Positions 9,131-18,814 of a stretch of DNA of 64,000 nucleotides are shown one piece after another; the first letter of the stretch is position 1, and each line of letters starts with the position of its first letter. The notes under the pieces were generated by a model, which made no database searches, was not told where the DNA came from, and saw only the letters and a program-made list of their open reading frames with translations. The stretch comes from Kibdelosporangium banguiense (GTDB taxonomy: Bacteria > Actinomycetota > Actinomycetes > Mycobacteriales > Pseudonocardiaceae): assembly GCF_017876405.1 (NCBI RefSeq), contig NZ_JAGINW010000001.1, positions 1,253,203-1,317,202 on the forward strand. The letters are read 5' to 3'. The translations under genes and the position numbers were made by a program.

Positions 9131-10278
9131 CGCTCTTTCTCGCTCTCAGCTGCGATCACGGTCTCCAGCGCGTCCCTCAGCCAGCCGCGCTCACGTTCCG
9201 TCGGCTCACTTCCGCGTGCGTCATCGACGAAGCAGCACGCGACTTCCTGGTCGCTGCGGCCACGAACAGCCTCGCTGTACCGCAACGACTCGCCGTTCCG
9301 GCCGCCTTCCGGCTGCCACTCCATGTGCACCGCGTACTTGAAGCGATCCTGCAGGCGCCGCAACGTGTCCACCGGCCTGACCTGGTCGGTGACGGTGACC
9401 GACAGGTAGTGCTCCAAGACTTCGTCGTGCCGCGGGTCGGTGAGCAGATCCTGAAGCCTGCCTTCGATTTTCGCCAACGGCCGGGGAACCGGCAGCGACC
9501 GTCGCTCCACACCGGACAGCCCGGCCTTGTCGATGTCCACCAGCCACACCGATTTGTGCTGCCGCGCCTCGGAGAACGAGTACGCCAGCGGGCTGCCCGA
9601 GTACCTCAGGTGGTCGGCAAGTTGTTGTGCGCCATGCAGATGCCCCAGAGCCACGTAGTCGACTCCGTCGAACGTCGACCCAGGAACCTGCTCGACTCCA
9701 CCGACCGCGATCGGCCGTTCGGAGTCACACGGCTCACCGCCCGTGACGAACGCGTGCGCCAGGACGACTGAACGCGCCTGCCTTGTCTGAAGATCCTCCC
9801 GGACACGCCGCATCGCCTCGGAGAGCACCCCTGTGTGGCCGCGTTCGGCGATACCGAGGCCATGCCTGGCGACTTCCGGCTCCAGATAAGGAATTCCGTA
9901 CAGCGCTACTTCCCCGTGCTCGTCGCGCAGCAGCACTGGGCGGTCTATATCGGGAATCCTGGTTCGCAGGTGCAGCCCGCCCGCCGCGGCGAACTCGCCG
10001 AACGCGCCCAGCCTCGGCGCCGAATCGTGGTTGCCCGGCGTGACCACCAGTTGCGCACCGGCGTCGCGGATACGCGCCAGCACGCGGGCGCACACCTGCA
10101 CCGCTTCGGCCGACGGGACCGCGCGGTCGTATATGTCGCCGGCGACCACCACGGCGTCGATGCGCTCATCAGCGACGATGTCCGCGAGGCCGCCCAGCAC
10201 CGATTCCTGTTCGGCCAGCAGATCCGCACCGTGGAAGGTCCGCCCCACGTGCCAGTCGGACGTGTGCAGCAACCTCAT
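9127..10278 (-). CDS. sbcD: Exonuclease subunit SbcD (Mre11-like)
   Basis: A 383-residue calcineurin-type phosphoesterase. Metal-binding motifs are in the family order: HTSDWHVG (5-12), DIYDRAVP, GNHD and GHLHG. It is the nuclease partner of SbcC. The start at ATG 10278 (MRLLHTSDWH) is fixed by the family N-terminus; an upstream in-frame start at 10497 would add 73 residues overlapping the divergent rmuC promoter region. No strong Shine-Dalgarno is visible. Confidence 0.93.
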   Translation of the reverse strand: MRLLHTSDWHVGRTFHGADLLAEQESVLGGLADIVADERIDAVVVAGDIYDRAVPSAEAVQVCARVLARIRDAGAQLVVTPGNHDSAPRLGAFGEFAAAGGLHLRTRIPDIDRPVLLRDEHGEVALYGIPYLEPEVARHGLGIAERGHTGVLSEAMRRVREDLQTRQARSVVLAHAFVTGGEPCDSERPIAVGGVEQVPGSTFDGVDYVALGHLHGAQQLADHLRYSGSPLAYSFSEARQHKSVWLVDIDKAGLSGVERRSLPVPRPLAKIEGRLQDLLTDPRHDEVLEHYLSVTVTDQVRPVDTLRRLQDRFKYAVHMEWQPEGGRNGESLRYSEAVRGRSDQEVACCFVDDARGSEPTERERGWLRDALETVIAAESEKER

Positions 10279-10459
10279 GGAAGACAAAGTTAGGCCCACC
10301 AGCCGCCAAAGCCTGACACCACCCCCGGCGTGTTGCGGTGTTGCCTGCCCTCGCTCCGCTCGGGCGGGCTTGGCCGGGCGACAGGTCAGCGCGGCAACCG
10401 AAAACTGTCGGACCCCCGTGCGAAGCTGGTCACGACCAACTTCGCGGAAGGGAACTCCA

Positions 10460-11395
10460 GTGGCTTGGGCAGTGGTTGTACTGGCCTTGCTGCTCATCGG
10501 TGCGGTATTCGCGCTATGGAAGCTCTACACCGATGGGATGCGGCGCACGGAAGCGACGATGCAGCAGCTCGCCGCCGAACGTGCACGCTCCGACGAGCAG
10601 CACACGGCGCTGCGGCGCTACGAGGTGGCGTTCGCGTCCATCTCCGGCCGTGGTGAGCTCGGCGAGCAAGTGCTCGTCGAGACGGCCAGGGCGCTCGGCT
10701 TACGTGAGGGCATCCACTTCACTGTGCAGACCGACCTGGCCGGCGGCGGCGCGTCTCGGCCGGACCTGGTGCTGCTCGTGGGCGACGGCCGCCGGGTACC
10801 GGTCGACGCGAAGGCGTCCATGGCGATCTGGGCGGAGGCCATGGAGACCGACGACGCTGACGAAAGACTTGACGCACTGCGGGTCCATGTCCGCAATATC
10901 CGTTCGCGCGCAACGGAATTGTCCGCCAAAGGCTATCAGCGGTGGGCGGACGCGATCTACGGCACGATCATGTTCGTGCCGTCGGACGCGGCGGTCGTCG
11001 CCGCACTGGACACAGATCCGAACCTGTTGCGCTGGTTGCTCGATCGGCGTGTGTTCCTGTGCGGGCCAACTGGCTTCGCCGTGGTCGCTTCGGGTGCGTT
11101 GTTCGCCGCCACCGAGCGGGCGCTCGCCGCCGACGTCGAGGCTGTCCGGGCGCAGGCCGCCAACGCGCACCGGATGGCCGGGGCAGCCATTGACGCCGTG
11201 AACCTCTCAAGCACGCACCTGCAGCGGTTCCTGTCGGCCAGGCGGCGTGAATTGGACGCGTTGGAAGGCTTCCGGGCGGCGGTGTCCCCACTCACCGACG
11301 CCGCGGCAAGCCCGACGCAGATCGCCTCCGTCCGCCGCGCTGACGAGATCACTGCGGGCGCCGTCGAACGCGAGGAGGAGGCGACTGTCGATTAA
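10460..11395 (+). CDS. rmuC: RmuC-family DNA recombination protein
   Basis: A 311-residue protein with an N-terminal membrane helix (about 3-19), a short coiled coil, then the RmuC domain (GRGELGEQVLVETARALGL, RPDLVLLV, VPVDAKASM, GTIMFVPSDAAV). Family members limit inversions at short inverted repeats and contain a PD-(D/E)xK-like core. It is shorter than the E. coli protein, lacking much of the coiled coil. GTG 10460 is preceded by GGAAGGG. It sits divergent to sbcDC, which acts on the same DNA structures. Confidence 0.88.
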   Translation: MAWAVVVLALLLIGAVFALWKLYTDGMRRTEATMQQLAAERARSDEQHTALRRYEVAFASISGRGELGEQVLVETARALGLREGIHFTVQTDLAGGGASRPDLVLLVGDGRRVPVDAKASMAIWAEAMETDDADERLDALRVHVRNIRSRATELSAKGYQRWADAIYGTIMFVPSDAAVVAALDTDPNLLRWLLDRRVFLCGPTGFAVVASGALFAATERALAADVEAVRAQAANAHRMAGAAIDAVNLSSTHLQRFLSARRRELDALEGFRAAVSPLTDAAASPTQIASVRRADEITAGAVEREEEATVD

Positions 11396-11402
11396 CCGTG
11401 CT

Positions 11403-11816
11403 TCAGTCCTGGTAAAGCTTGGCCAGCTTGGTCAGGCGGCGCGTCAGTTCGGCGCTGTCGTCGAAGTCGAAGTCCCAGTCGGGGTCGAACTCCGGGTACC
11501 GGACCGTGAACGGGTCGGCGAGCGAGTCCGGGTCGGCCACCACCTGCTCGAAGGCGTCCCGACCTTGGGTGATCAGCCAGCCACGGAAGCCGTCGTCGCA
11601 GCGGCCGCCGTTGATCATGTAGGCGGCTGCCCACAGGGGATTGCGGTACGAGTCGGCCATGAGGTCGTAGCAGACCTGCTGGGCGGGGACGATCTGGTCG
11701 GCCGGGAGGGTGGCGAGCAACGTGGCCGCCCGCCCGGCCGCAGCCTCGGCGTCGTCAGGCTCGTCGACTTGGCTGCGAGCGTTGTCGATCAGTGCCCAGA
11801 ACTGCTGGGTGTCCAC
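11403..11816 (-). CDS. DUF4240 protein
   Basis: A 137-residue soluble acidic protein beginning VDTQQFWALIDNAR, the pattern that opens DUF4240 domains; it continues with a conserved YPEFDPDWDFDFDD segment near the C-terminus. Function unknown. GTG 11816 was chosen because the domain begins there. Its stop lies 7 bases from the stop of the convergent rmuC. The 279 bases between its start and 12096 hold no supported gene. Confidence 0.7.
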   Translation of the reverse strand: MDTQQFWALIDNARSQVDEPDDAEAAAGRAATLLATLPADQIVPAQQVCYDLMADSYRNPLWAAAYMINGGRCDDGFRGWLITQGRDAFEQVVADPDSLADPFTVRYPEFDPDWDFDFDDSAELTRRLTKLAKLYQD

Positions 11817-12095
11817 GGCGCGGGAGCTTGTCGGCCAGGTCCGGCACAACGCGCCGGATGCATAGGGCGGCCGTTGCCCGGCCATCGGGACATCGCTGGC
11901 ATGAGCGTGCCGTCCCGGCACCGCCAGGCCTGGTCATCGCGGGTTGGTCCACACCGGAACGAGGAGGTGAGCGCCTGATCGGGTACCAGAAAAGGGCCGG
12001 TTGAGTGGCCCGGATCACACCGAACGGGCTAAACCCGGGCGCTAGTGGCGGCTGGTCGGTCAAGCATGACTTGAGAGCGTCTACCGTGTGGAAGC

Positions 12096-13004
12096 GTGAC
12101 CGCCACGCGCGATCGCGACAGCGATCTTGACACGGATGCGGCCGAGGCCGCTTGGGACGAACGTCCCGTCTTCGGCAGCCGTCGCGGGCTGCCCTGGTGG
12201 GCTGCCGTCCTGGTTGCCCTGCTGCTGTCGGTCGCCGGTGCGGTGGTCGACAAAGGCAGGCTGGTCGACGACCAGAGACTGACCGCGTTCGGCCTGTACC
12301 ACGCGCTGTTCCTGGCCGGATGCCTGCTGGCAGTGCTCGCCGTACAGCGGCGCAACCTGTTCGGGCCGATGGTCCAGCCGCCGCTGATCTTCGCCGTGAC
12401 GTTCATCCCGGTGCAGTTCATGGCGCGTGAGGCCGGGCAGAGCACCGAGACAGGCGGCAAGAAACTGATCTTCGAGGTCGCGCTCCCGCTCGCCAGTTCA
12501 TTCCCGTGGATGGCCGGCGCGACCGCGGCGACGATCGTGATCGGCGTGATCCGTCTGTTCGCCCAGCGCAACCCAGAGCGCGGCACAGGCAGCTTAGATG
12601 CCGAGGAAAGCCGTCCTCCCCGCCGCGACAAAGACCGCGACCGCGACCGCGACGACGACCGTCCACGCAGGCCTGCCCGTGACCGCGACGAGCGCCCCAG
12701 CAAGCCCGCACGCCCCCCGCGTGACGACTGGGACCGCGACGACCGTGATCGCGCCCCAGAACGCGACCGAGGCCGCCAGCGCCCCCCACAGGCAACACGC
12801 CGCGAACAGAGCCCACCCCCACGCCGCCCCTCACGCGACGACCGCGACCGAGACCGCGGCGAACGTAGCGACCGGGGCGAACGCCGTGAGCGAAGCGACC
12901 GAGGCGAACGCGGAAACCGCAGCGAGGCCCCACCCCGCCGCAACCCCCCGCGCCCCCGCGACCAGGGCGACCGCCCCCAACAAGGCCGCCGCCCCCGCGA
13001 CTGA
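12096..13004 (+). CDS. DUF6542 membrane protein with charged repetitive tail
   Basis: A 302-residue protein. About four hydrophobic segments (near 33-52, 68-85, 95-112, 133-155) make a small membrane domain like that of the mycobacterial Rv1111c neighbour of ispH. Residues 170-302 are an extreme low-complexity tail of Asp, Arg, Glu and Pro (repeated DRD, RGER, DRGE), likely disordered and cytoplasmic. Function unknown; the charge pattern could bind nucleic acid or the envelope but this is only a guess. GTG start with a GGAAG-like site. Confidence 0.8.
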   Translation: MTATRDRDSDLDTDAAEAAWDERPVFGSRRGLPWWAAVLVALLLSVAGAVVDKGRLVDDQRLTAFGLYHALFLAGCLLAVLAVQRRNLFGPMVQPPLIFAVTFIPVQFMAREAGQSTETGGKKLIFEVALPLASSFPWMAGATAATIVIGVIRLFAQRNPERGTGSLDAEESRPPRRDKDRDRDRDDDRPRRPARDRDERPSKPARPPRDDWDRDDRDRAPERDRGRQRPPQATRREQSPPPRRPSRDDRDRDRGERSDRGERRERSDRGERGNRSEAPPRRNPPRPRDQGDRPQQGRRPRD

Positions 13005-13031
13005 CAAACCCCACGTAGTGCCTCTCACGCA

Positions 13032-13492
13032 TGTTGAATGCAGGCGAAAACCACCCTGCATTCAGCATGCAGACCAACCAACCACAAGCCACGCGAGTGC
13101 CGCGTACTGAATACAGGTCACCTGAACGCAGGTGGCCTGGACACAGATCGCGGCCCGAATGCGGCCCGAATACTGAATGGAGACCACACGGGCTCTGGCG
13201 CCAAGCCCTTGGGCACTACATGCTGAGTACAGGGTGGCGGCTCGACTGAACACTGAATACTGAATTCAGGTTGCCCGAGTACTGAATTCAGACCGCCCGG
13301 CATCGACCCAGTCGGAGCTGAATGTTGAATACAGGCCATCCTGCATCGAACTTAGGTTGACTGAATGCTGAATGCAGGGTGCACGTAATACCAGTACTGA
13401 ACACAGGCAAGATTCAGTGCGCATACTGAATTCAGGATGCGGGAATGCTGCGTGCTGAATTCAGGTGGTGTGCGCGTGAGTGTTGAATGCAG
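13032..13492. repeat. Array of degenerate palindromic repeats, consensus TACTGAATTCAGG
   Basis: The non-coding stretch between two convergent gene ends carries at least 13 copies of a 13-base motif whose core CTGAATTCAG is self-complementary. Clear copies start at 13032, 13105, 13221, 13258, 13280, 13323, 13366, 13395, 13424, 13453 and 13481; partial ones at 13121, 13170, 13244 and 13345; one inverted copy lies at 13055-13068. The last five are spaced 29, 29, 29 and 28 bases; earlier gaps are mostly near 22 or 43. The first and the inverted copy form a 14-bp hairpin (13031-13068). No open reading frame here looks coding. Confidence 0.8.
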
Positions 13493-13543
13493 ACGCGTAG
13501 GTGGGTTGATCCGGCGGGAGGCCGGATCAACCTCAGCACAACG

Positions 13544-14500
13544 TCAGACGGACTTGAGGTCCTTGCGCAGTTCGCGTGGCAGGGCGAAGGCGATCTTCTC
13601 GTTCGCCGTGGTGATTTCCTGGACGTCCAGGTAGTCGCGGTCGGCCAGGTAGGCCAGCACGTCCATGACCAGGTTGTCGGGCACTGAGGCGCCGCTGGTC
13701 ACGCCGACCGTCGACACGCCGTCCAGCCAGGTCGCGTCGATCTCGTGCGCGAAGTCGATCAGGTACGAGGCCTTGGCGCCGGCCTGCAACGCGACCTCGA
13801 CGAGGCGCTTGGAGTTCGAGGAGTTCTGCGAACCGACCACGAGCACCAGGTCGCATTCCGCGGCCATCGCCTTGACGGCGACCTGACGGTTCTGGGTGGC
13901 GTAGCAGATGTCGTCGCTGGGTGGGTCGGACAGCATCGGGAAACGGGCCTTGAGCTGGTCCACCCGCTCCATCGTCTCGTCGACCGACAGCGTGGTCTGC
14001 GACAGCCAGATGACCTTCGACGGGTCGCGTACCTCGACCTTGTCCACGTCTTCAGCGGTATCCACGAGCTGGATGTGCTCGGGTGCCTCACCGGCTGTGC
14101 CTTCGACTTCCTCGTGGCCTTCGTGGCCGATCAGCAGGATGTCGTAGTCGTCGCGGGCGAACCGCTTCGCTTCCATGTGCACCTTGGTCACCAAGGGGCA
14201 GGTCGCGTCGATCGTCCGCAAGCCGCGGTCGGAGGCCTGCTGGTGGACCTGAGGGGACACGCCGTGCGCGGAGAACACGACCAGCGCGCCCTCGGGCACC
14301 TCGTCGGTCTCGTCGACGAAGATCGCGCCGCGCTCCCGCAGCGTCTCCACCACGTGCCGGTTGTGCACGATCTCCTTGCGCACGTAGACCGGCGGGCCGT
14401 AAGTCTCGAGCGCCTTCTCCACGGTGACCACAGCGCGGTCAACGCCTGCGCAGTAACCGCGCGGCTTGGCCAGTAGTACCCGTTTGGTCGTATCGCTCAT
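13544..14500 (-). CDS. ispH: 4-hydroxy-3-methylbut-2-enyl diphosphate reductase
   Basis: A 318-residue iron-sulfur enzyme (LytB), the last step of the MEP pathway, making IPP and DMAPP. The three cluster cysteines are visible: C17 (GYCAGV), C101 (DATCPLV) and C199 (ICYATQNRQ), with [11 protein letters not shown] and SQTTLS between. Its order next to the lipid-droplet protein and xseA matches M. tuberculosis lytB2. Start at ATG 14500. Confidence 0.97.
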   Translation of the reverse strand: MSDTTKRVLLAKPRGYCAGVDRAVVTVEKALETYGPPVYVRKEIVHNRHVVETLRERGAIFVDETDEVPEGALVVFSAHGVSPQVHQQASDRGLRTIDATCPLVTKVHMEAKRFARDDYDILLIGHEGHEEVEGTAGEAPEHIQLVDTAEDVDKVEVRDPSKVIWLSQTTLSVDETMERVDQLKARFPMLSDPPSDDICYATQNRQVAVKAMAAECDLVLVVGSQNSSNSKRLVEVALQAGAKASYLIDFAHEIDATWLDGVSTVGVTSGASVPDNLVMDVLAYLADRDYLDVQEITTANEKIAFALPRELRKDLKSV

Positions 14501-14580
14501 GCCACCCAGGGTACGGCGACGATGAAAGTGACCTGGCTCCCAGTTGGGGATCAGGACCGATCTGCGGCAGGCTATGCGGC

Positions 14581-15132
14581 ATGACGTCTTTGCCGCTGCC
14601 GCTCCGTGTCGCCGCCGGCCTCGCCGCGACCGCTATCGAGCGCGCGCGCGAACTTCCGGAGAAGCTTGTCGGCCTGCCGGTAACCGTTGCCAGTCAAGCA
14701 ATGCAGCTGTCCATGCGGGTACAGCAGGAGATCACCGCGCTGGCCATCAAGGGCGATGAGGCGCTCGCGTCGTTCCGCCCGGTCGACGAGACCCCGGAGT
14801 GGGCCACGTTCGACGAGGACGTCGAGCAGTACGACCTGAGCCGGCCCGAGACGAACGGCACTGCCACCAACGGCGCGGCCGTGCCGGATCCGTGGGAGAT
14901 GGAGGAGTCGGCGATCGCGGAGGCCGAACAGGTCCCACCGCCTGCCGGCGTGCCCAACTACGACGAGCTGTCGCTGCCGCAGCTGCGGGCCCGGCTGCGC
15001 ACGTTCTCCCTCGCCGAGCTTGAGGACTTACTCCGCTATGAGGAGAGCAACGCCGCGCGGCCGTCGTTCATCGGCATGCTGACCCGGCGTATCGCGTCCG
15101 TTTCGGCCGCGTCCCCGCCTGGTGAGCAGTGA
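14581..15132 (+). CDS. Lipid droplet-associated protein
   Basis: A 183-residue protein starting [20 protein letters not shown], followed by an amphipathic helical stretch (to about 60), an acidic linker and a C-terminal helix pair ([20 protein letters not shown]). This N-terminus is typical of the actinobacterial lipid-droplet-associated family found next to xseA (Rv1109c). The amphipathic part is likely to coat triacylglycerol droplets. The stop overlaps the xseA start (GTGA), so it leads the xse operon. Confidence 0.75.
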   Translation: MTSLPLPLRVAAGLAATAIERARELPEKLVGLPVTVASQAMQLSMRVQQEITALAIKGDEALASFRPVDETPEWATFDEDVEQYDLSRPETNGTATNGAAVPDPWEMEESAIAEAEQVPPPAGVPNYDELSLPQLRARLRTFSLAELEDLLRYEESNAARPSFIGMLTRRIASVSAASPPGEQ

Positions 15133-16391
15133 CCGAACCGACTTCGGCGGAGCAGCCGTGGCCAGTGCGCACGGTCGCCCGCAAGATCTCCGAGTGGATC
15201 AACCGGCTCGGCACGGTATGGGTGGAAGGCCAGGTCACGCAGTTGTCGCTGCGGCCGGGCAACCAGACCGCGTTCCTCACGTTGCGGGATCCCGCCGCGG
15301 ACGTGTCGATGACCGTCACCTGTTCGGGTCAGATGCTGCGTGAGTTCCAGCCGCCGCTGAGCGAGGGCGCACGCGTCGTCGTGCACGCGAAGCCGACATT
15401 CTTCATGAACCGGGGCACGATCAGCTTGCGCGCGGACGAGATCCGCGCGGTCGGGATCGGCGAACTGCTGGCGCGGATCGAACGGCTGCGCCGCCTGCTC
15501 GACGCGGAAGGCCTGTTCTCCCGCTCCCGCAAGAAGAAGCTGCCGTTCCTGCCCAAGACCATCGGCCTGATCACCGGTCGCGCCTCGGCGGCCGAACGCG
15601 ACGTCCTCGTCAACGCGGCGGCTCGCTGGCCCGCGGTCCAGTTCCGGGTGGAAAACGTTGCGGTGCAAGGCGCTTTGGCCGTGCCGCAGATCCTTTCCGC
15701 ACTGTCGGTTTTGGACCGGGACGAGACTGTCGACGTCATCGTGATCGCGCGTGGCGGCGGCAGCGTCGAGGACCTGCTGCCGTTCTCTGACGAAACTCTG
15801 TGCCGTGCGGTCTCCGGCTGCCGGACGCCGGTGGTCAGCGCGATCGGCCACGAGCCCGACACTCCCCTGCTCGACCACGTCGCCGACGTCCGGTGTTCCA
15901 CGCCGACGGCCGCGGCCAAGCGTGTGGTTCCGGACGTCGCCGAGGAGATCCAGCGCATCCGCACGCTGCGCGATCGGGCCCGCCGGGCACTACACGGCTG
16001 GGTGGATCGTGAACGCCGGTTGCTCGATCAGCTGCGCAGCCGGCCGGTTCTCGCCGACCCGCTCAAACCCCTGGAAAGGCACGCTGAACAGGTCCGTAAC
16101 GCCCGCGACCGGGCCCGGCGGGAGATCATCTCGCGGATCCGGGACGAACGGGCCATGATCGACGGGACGAAAGCCCGCTTGACGACCCTCGGTCCAGCCG
16201 CCACGCTGGCCCGGGGATACGCGGTTGTGCAATTCGTCACTCTGGATGAAAATCTCAGGGTTCTACGGTCGGTGACCGACGCGTCACCCGGTACCCGCCT
16301 GCGGGTCCGGGTCGGTGACGGCGCCGTGCACGCGACCGTGTCCGAAGATCAGAGCGGCGAACCGGGGAGGGGAGGTGACGGTGGCGACTAG
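15129..16391 (+). CDS. xseA: Exodeoxyribonuclease VII large subunit
   Basis: A 420-residue protein: N-terminal OB fold (about 15-105, from [16 protein letters not shown]), then the catalytic domain with [33 protein letters not shown] and [10 protein letters not shown], and a C-terminal coiled coil that binds XseB. With XseB it degrades single-stranded DNA. It starts at GTG 15129 overlapping the previous gene and overlaps the next start. Confidence 0.95.
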   Translation: MTEPTSAEQPWPVRTVARKISEWINRLGTVWVEGQVTQLSLRPGNQTAFLTLRDPAADVSMTVTCSGQMLREFQPPLSEGARVVVHAKPTFFMNRGTISLRADEIRAVGIGELLARIERLRRLLDAEGLFSRSRKKKLPFLPKTIGLITGRASAAERDVLVNAAARWPAVQFRVENVAVQGALAVPQILSALSVLDRDETVDVIVIARGGGSVEDLLPFSDETLCRAVSGCRTPVVSAIGHEPDTPLLDHVADVRCSTPTAAAKRVVPDVAEEIQRIRTLRDRARRALHGWVDRERRLLDQLRSRPVLADPLKPLERHAEQVRNARDRARREIISRIRDERAMIDGTKARLTTLGPAATLARGYAVVQFVTLDENLRVLRSVTDASPGTRLRVRVGDGAVHATVSEDQSGEPGRGGDGGD

Positions 16392-16761
16392 ACCTGCTTT
16401 CCTCCCGTCAACGATGTCCGCGGCGGCGACCACTGGCGCTGAAGTGGTACGGCGAAGTGCCGAACAGGCTGATGCGGCCGCCACTGAGTGCTGGGCGGCG
16501 CTGCTCGGCGGCTGCGACTCACCTGGGCGCAGGCTCCTGCCCCAAAGGCTTCGCCAGCTGGCCGACGCGACGGCGTTCTACGCCGGCACAGCGTGGTGGT
16601 ACGGCGACGGTTCCCGGCACCGCACGAGGATCACGCGGGCCCGGGAACGGATCGAAGAGGCCGTCGCCGAGCGCGACGGCGCCGAGTTCGCTGAGGCGTT
16701 CATCGGTTACGACGAGGCCGTGGCGACCGCGGTGATGCGTGTGGGGAGCCTGATCAAGTGA
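16381..16761 (+). CDS. Small helical protein between xseA and xseB, unknown
   Basis: About 126 residues, largely helical, no signal peptide or membrane segment; contains [20 protein letters not shown] and [23 protein letters not shown] do not recognise a named family. It overlaps the end of xseA and its stop overlaps the xseB start (GTGA), so it is tightly inside the operon. GTG 16381 is five bases after GGAGG; GTG 16375 is an alternative. Its position suggests a role with exonuclease VII, which is inference only. Confidence 0.7.
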   Translation: MATRPAFLPSTMSAAATTGAEVVRRSAEQADAAATECWAALLGGCDSPGRRLLPQRLRQLADATAFYAGTAWWYGDGSRHRTRITRARERIEEAVAERDGAEFAEAFIGYDEAVATAVMRVGSLIK

Positions 16762-16964
16762 CCGACGAGCAACTCGGCTACGAGCAGGCCCGCGACGAGC
16801 TGGCGGACGTGGTGGCCAAGCTCGAAGCGGGTGGGCTGTCGCTGGAGGACTCCCTGGCCCTGTGGGAGCGTGGCGAGGCCCTGGCCAAGATCTGCGACCG
16901 GCACCTGGCCGGCGCCCGCGAACGCGTGGAAGCGGCCCTGGCGGCCGCTGAGAAGGAGTCCTAA
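16758..16964 (+). CDS. xseB: Exodeoxyribonuclease VII small subunit
   Basis: A 68-residue helical protein with the family core [35 protein letters not shown] and the following coiled coil. It binds the XseA helix in several copies. Starts at GTG 16758, overlapping the preceding stop; its TAA overlaps the stop of the convergent DUF4245 gene by a few bases. Confidence 0.95.
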   Translation: MTDEQLGYEQARDELADVVAKLEAGGLSLEDSLALWERGEALAKICDRHLAGARERVEAALAAAEKES

Positions 16965-17545
16965 GGGCGTTCGACGGGCTTGGCCGACTGCGCGGCGGTG
17001 GCCAGGGTCCGGAACTCGTCCTCGGTACCGCTGCCGGTGATCAACAGCTGGACGCCGGCCACGGTCGTGACCCAGGACGATTCGCTGCCCTTGCCCTGGT
17101 GCTTGGTCCATTTCGTGCCGGCCACGTCGACCGACCCGCGGCTGTCGGCCGAAACGCCGCCGCCTGCCTCCATGACCACCAGGAGGTCCACCGGGGCGTT
17201 CGACTGGCTCAGCCGGAGGTAGTGGCCGGGCGGCGTGATCCATCCCACGCGCACCGCCGTGGTGGCCTGCGCGCCGGTGCCCACGGGAACTGTGTTGAAC
17301 GAGTTCGACCGCCAGTCACCAGGCACGACCGGCACCCGGATCGGGAAGACGACCCGGCGCGCCGCGCTGGTCAATTCCTTCGGCGCATCGACGGTCGGCG
17401 CCGATGCCGGGTCGACCGTCGGGCCGCTCGGGCTGAACTCGCAACCCCTTGTCAGCCATACGATCGAGCCGATGATCACCACCAGCACGACCATGGAGAT
17501 CACCATGTCGCGGGCGCTGGTCTTGAATCGGTCCTGGGCTGCCAC
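16961..17545 (-). CDS. DUF4245 membrane-anchored protein
   Basis: About 194 residues: a short basic N-terminus, one membrane helix ([19 protein letters not shown]), then an exported domain with [13 protein letters not shown] and a final [15 protein letters not shown], as in DUF4245 proteins next to glpX (Rv1100 in M. tuberculosis). Function unknown. GTG 17545 is used because the preceding [13 protein letters not shown] is conserved in such proteins as far as I recall; its Shine-Dalgarno is very close, and ATG 17506 is an alternative. Divergent from glpX by about 100 bases. Confidence 0.75.
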   Translation of the reverse strand: MAAQDRFKTSARDMVISMVVLVVIIGSIVWLTRGCEFSPSGPTVDPASAPTVDAPKELTSAARRVVFPIRVPVVPGDWRSNSFNTVPVGTGAQATTAVRVGWITPPGHYLRLSQSNAPVDLLVVMEAGGGVSADSRGSVDVAGTKWTKHQGKGSESSWVTTVAGVQLLITGSGTEDEFRTLATAAQSAKPVERP

Positions 17546-17644
17546 GCCTCCATGGTTGCAGCCTGCGTCACTCGACGTTACCGCGCCCCCGGTCCGATCT
17601 GCGAGGATCGACAGGTCGCGCTGACGAGACCCGGGAGCGGAAAC

Positions 17645-18697
17645 ATGACGACACCCAACGCCAGCGGCAGGCGTGAACTGCCTGACCGCAACCTCGCCCT
17701 GGAGTTGGTCAGGGTCACCGAGGCGGCGGCCATGTCGGCTGGCCGCTGGGTGGGCCGTGGGGACAAGAACGGCGGTGACGGCGCGGCGGTCGACGCCATG
17801 CGCAAACTGATCGGCACGGTGTCCATGCAGGGCGTCGTGGTGATCGGCGAGGGCGAGAAGGACGAAGCCCCGATGCTGTTCAACGGCGAGGAGGTGGGCG
17901 ACGGCAACGGCCCTGCCTGTGACGTCGCGGTCGATCCGATCGACGGCACAACCCTGATGGCCAAAGGCATGCCGAACGCCATCGCGGTACTCGCGGTGGC
18001 CGAGCGGGGCTCGATGTTCGACCCGTCCGCGGTGTTCTACATGGAGAAGATCGCGGTGGGCCCGGAGGCCGCCGATGTGATCGATCTGACCGCGCCGGTG
18101 GCCGAGAACATCCGCCGGGTCGCGAAGGCCAAACACACCGACGTCTCCGACGTGACCGTGTGCATCCTGGACCGGGCGCGGCACGAGCAGCTGGTGAAAG
18201 AGGTCCGGCGGGCCGGCGCGCGCATTCACTTCATTTCCGACGGTGACGTCGCGGGTGCTATTTCGGCGGCCCGCCCGAATACCGGTGTCGATATGCTGCT
18301 TGGAATCGGTGGCACGCCTGAGGGAATCATCGCCGCGTCCGCGCTGAAATGCATGGGCGGCGCGATTCAGGCCCGGCTGTGGCCGCAGGACGACGCCGAG
18401 CGGGAGAAGGCGCTGGCCGCAGGCCACGATCTTGACCGGGTGCTGTCCACCGACGATCTTGTCAGCGGTGAGAACGTGTTCTTCTGCGCGACCGGAATCA
18501 CCGACGGCGATCTCCTGCGTGGCGTGCACTACCGGTCCGGCGGCTGCACCACACAGTCCATTGTGATGCGTTCCAAGTCCGGGACCGTGCGGATGATCGA
18601 CGGGTTCCACCGGCTGACCAAGCTGCGCGAGTACTCGACGGTCGACTTCGACGCCAAGGCCGAGAATGACGAGGACCTGCTGCCGCCATTGCCGTAA
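17645..18697 (+). CDS. glpX: Fructose-1,6-bisphosphatase, class II
   Basis: A 350-residue GlpX-type phosphatase of gluconeogenesis. Metal and substrate motifs: [11 protein letters not shown] and [16 protein letters not shown], then [18 protein letters not shown]. This is the main FBPase of actinobacteria. ATG 17645 follows GGGAGCGG. A strong terminator follows at 18742. Confidence 0.96.
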   Translation: MTTPNASGRRELPDRNLALELVRVTEAAAMSAGRWVGRGDKNGGDGAAVDAMRKLIGTVSMQGVVVIGEGEKDEAPMLFNGEEVGDGNGPACDVAVDPIDGTTLMAKGMPNAIAVLAVAERGSMFDPSAVFYMEKIAVGPEAADVIDLTAPVAENIRRVAKAKHTDVSDVTVCILDRARHEQLVKEVRRAGARIHFISDGDVAGAISAARPNTGVDMLLGIGGTPEGIIAASALKCMGGAIQARLWPQDDAEREKALAAGHDLDRVLSTDDLVSGENVFFCATGITDGDLLRGVHYRSGGCTTQSIVMRSKSGTVRMIDGFHRLTKLREYSTVDFDAKAENDEDLLPPLP

Positions 18698-18741
18698 AGA
18701 GTCATCCGGATGACCCGATCCGGTGAATTTCAATGACGGAC

Positions 18742-18788
18742 CGCGATCCGGCAGGCGAATGATTCCTTCGCCTGCCGGATCGCGTTTT
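18742..18788 (+). terminator. Rho-independent terminator after glpX
   Basis: An 18-bp perfect stem (CGCGATCCGGCAGGCGAA and its complement, 18742-18759 and 18767-18784) with a 7-base loop and TTTT at 18785-18788. Confidence 0.92.
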
Positions 18789-18814
18789 CTCCTCCCGCCG
18801 CGTAGTTTCGAGCG

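Noticed and set aside
7016..9409. 797-codon plus-strand frame over sbcC and sbcD
   Set aside because: Shadow of the coding strand; the minus-strand frame has every SbcC and SbcD motif.
6173..11395. Phage or plasmid origin for the sbcCD/rmuC block
   Set aside because: High GC, ordinary codon use and no mobile genes; it looks like chromosomal repair genes even though it breaks the mycobacterial order.
12029..12943. Ser/Arg-repeat protein on the minus strand
   Set aside because: Antisense of the Asp/Arg tail of the DUF6542 protein; the repetition is carried over from the real gene.
13032..13492. CRISPR array
   Set aside because: Repeats are only 13 bases, degenerate, palindromic, unevenly spaced in the first half, and no cas genes are near.
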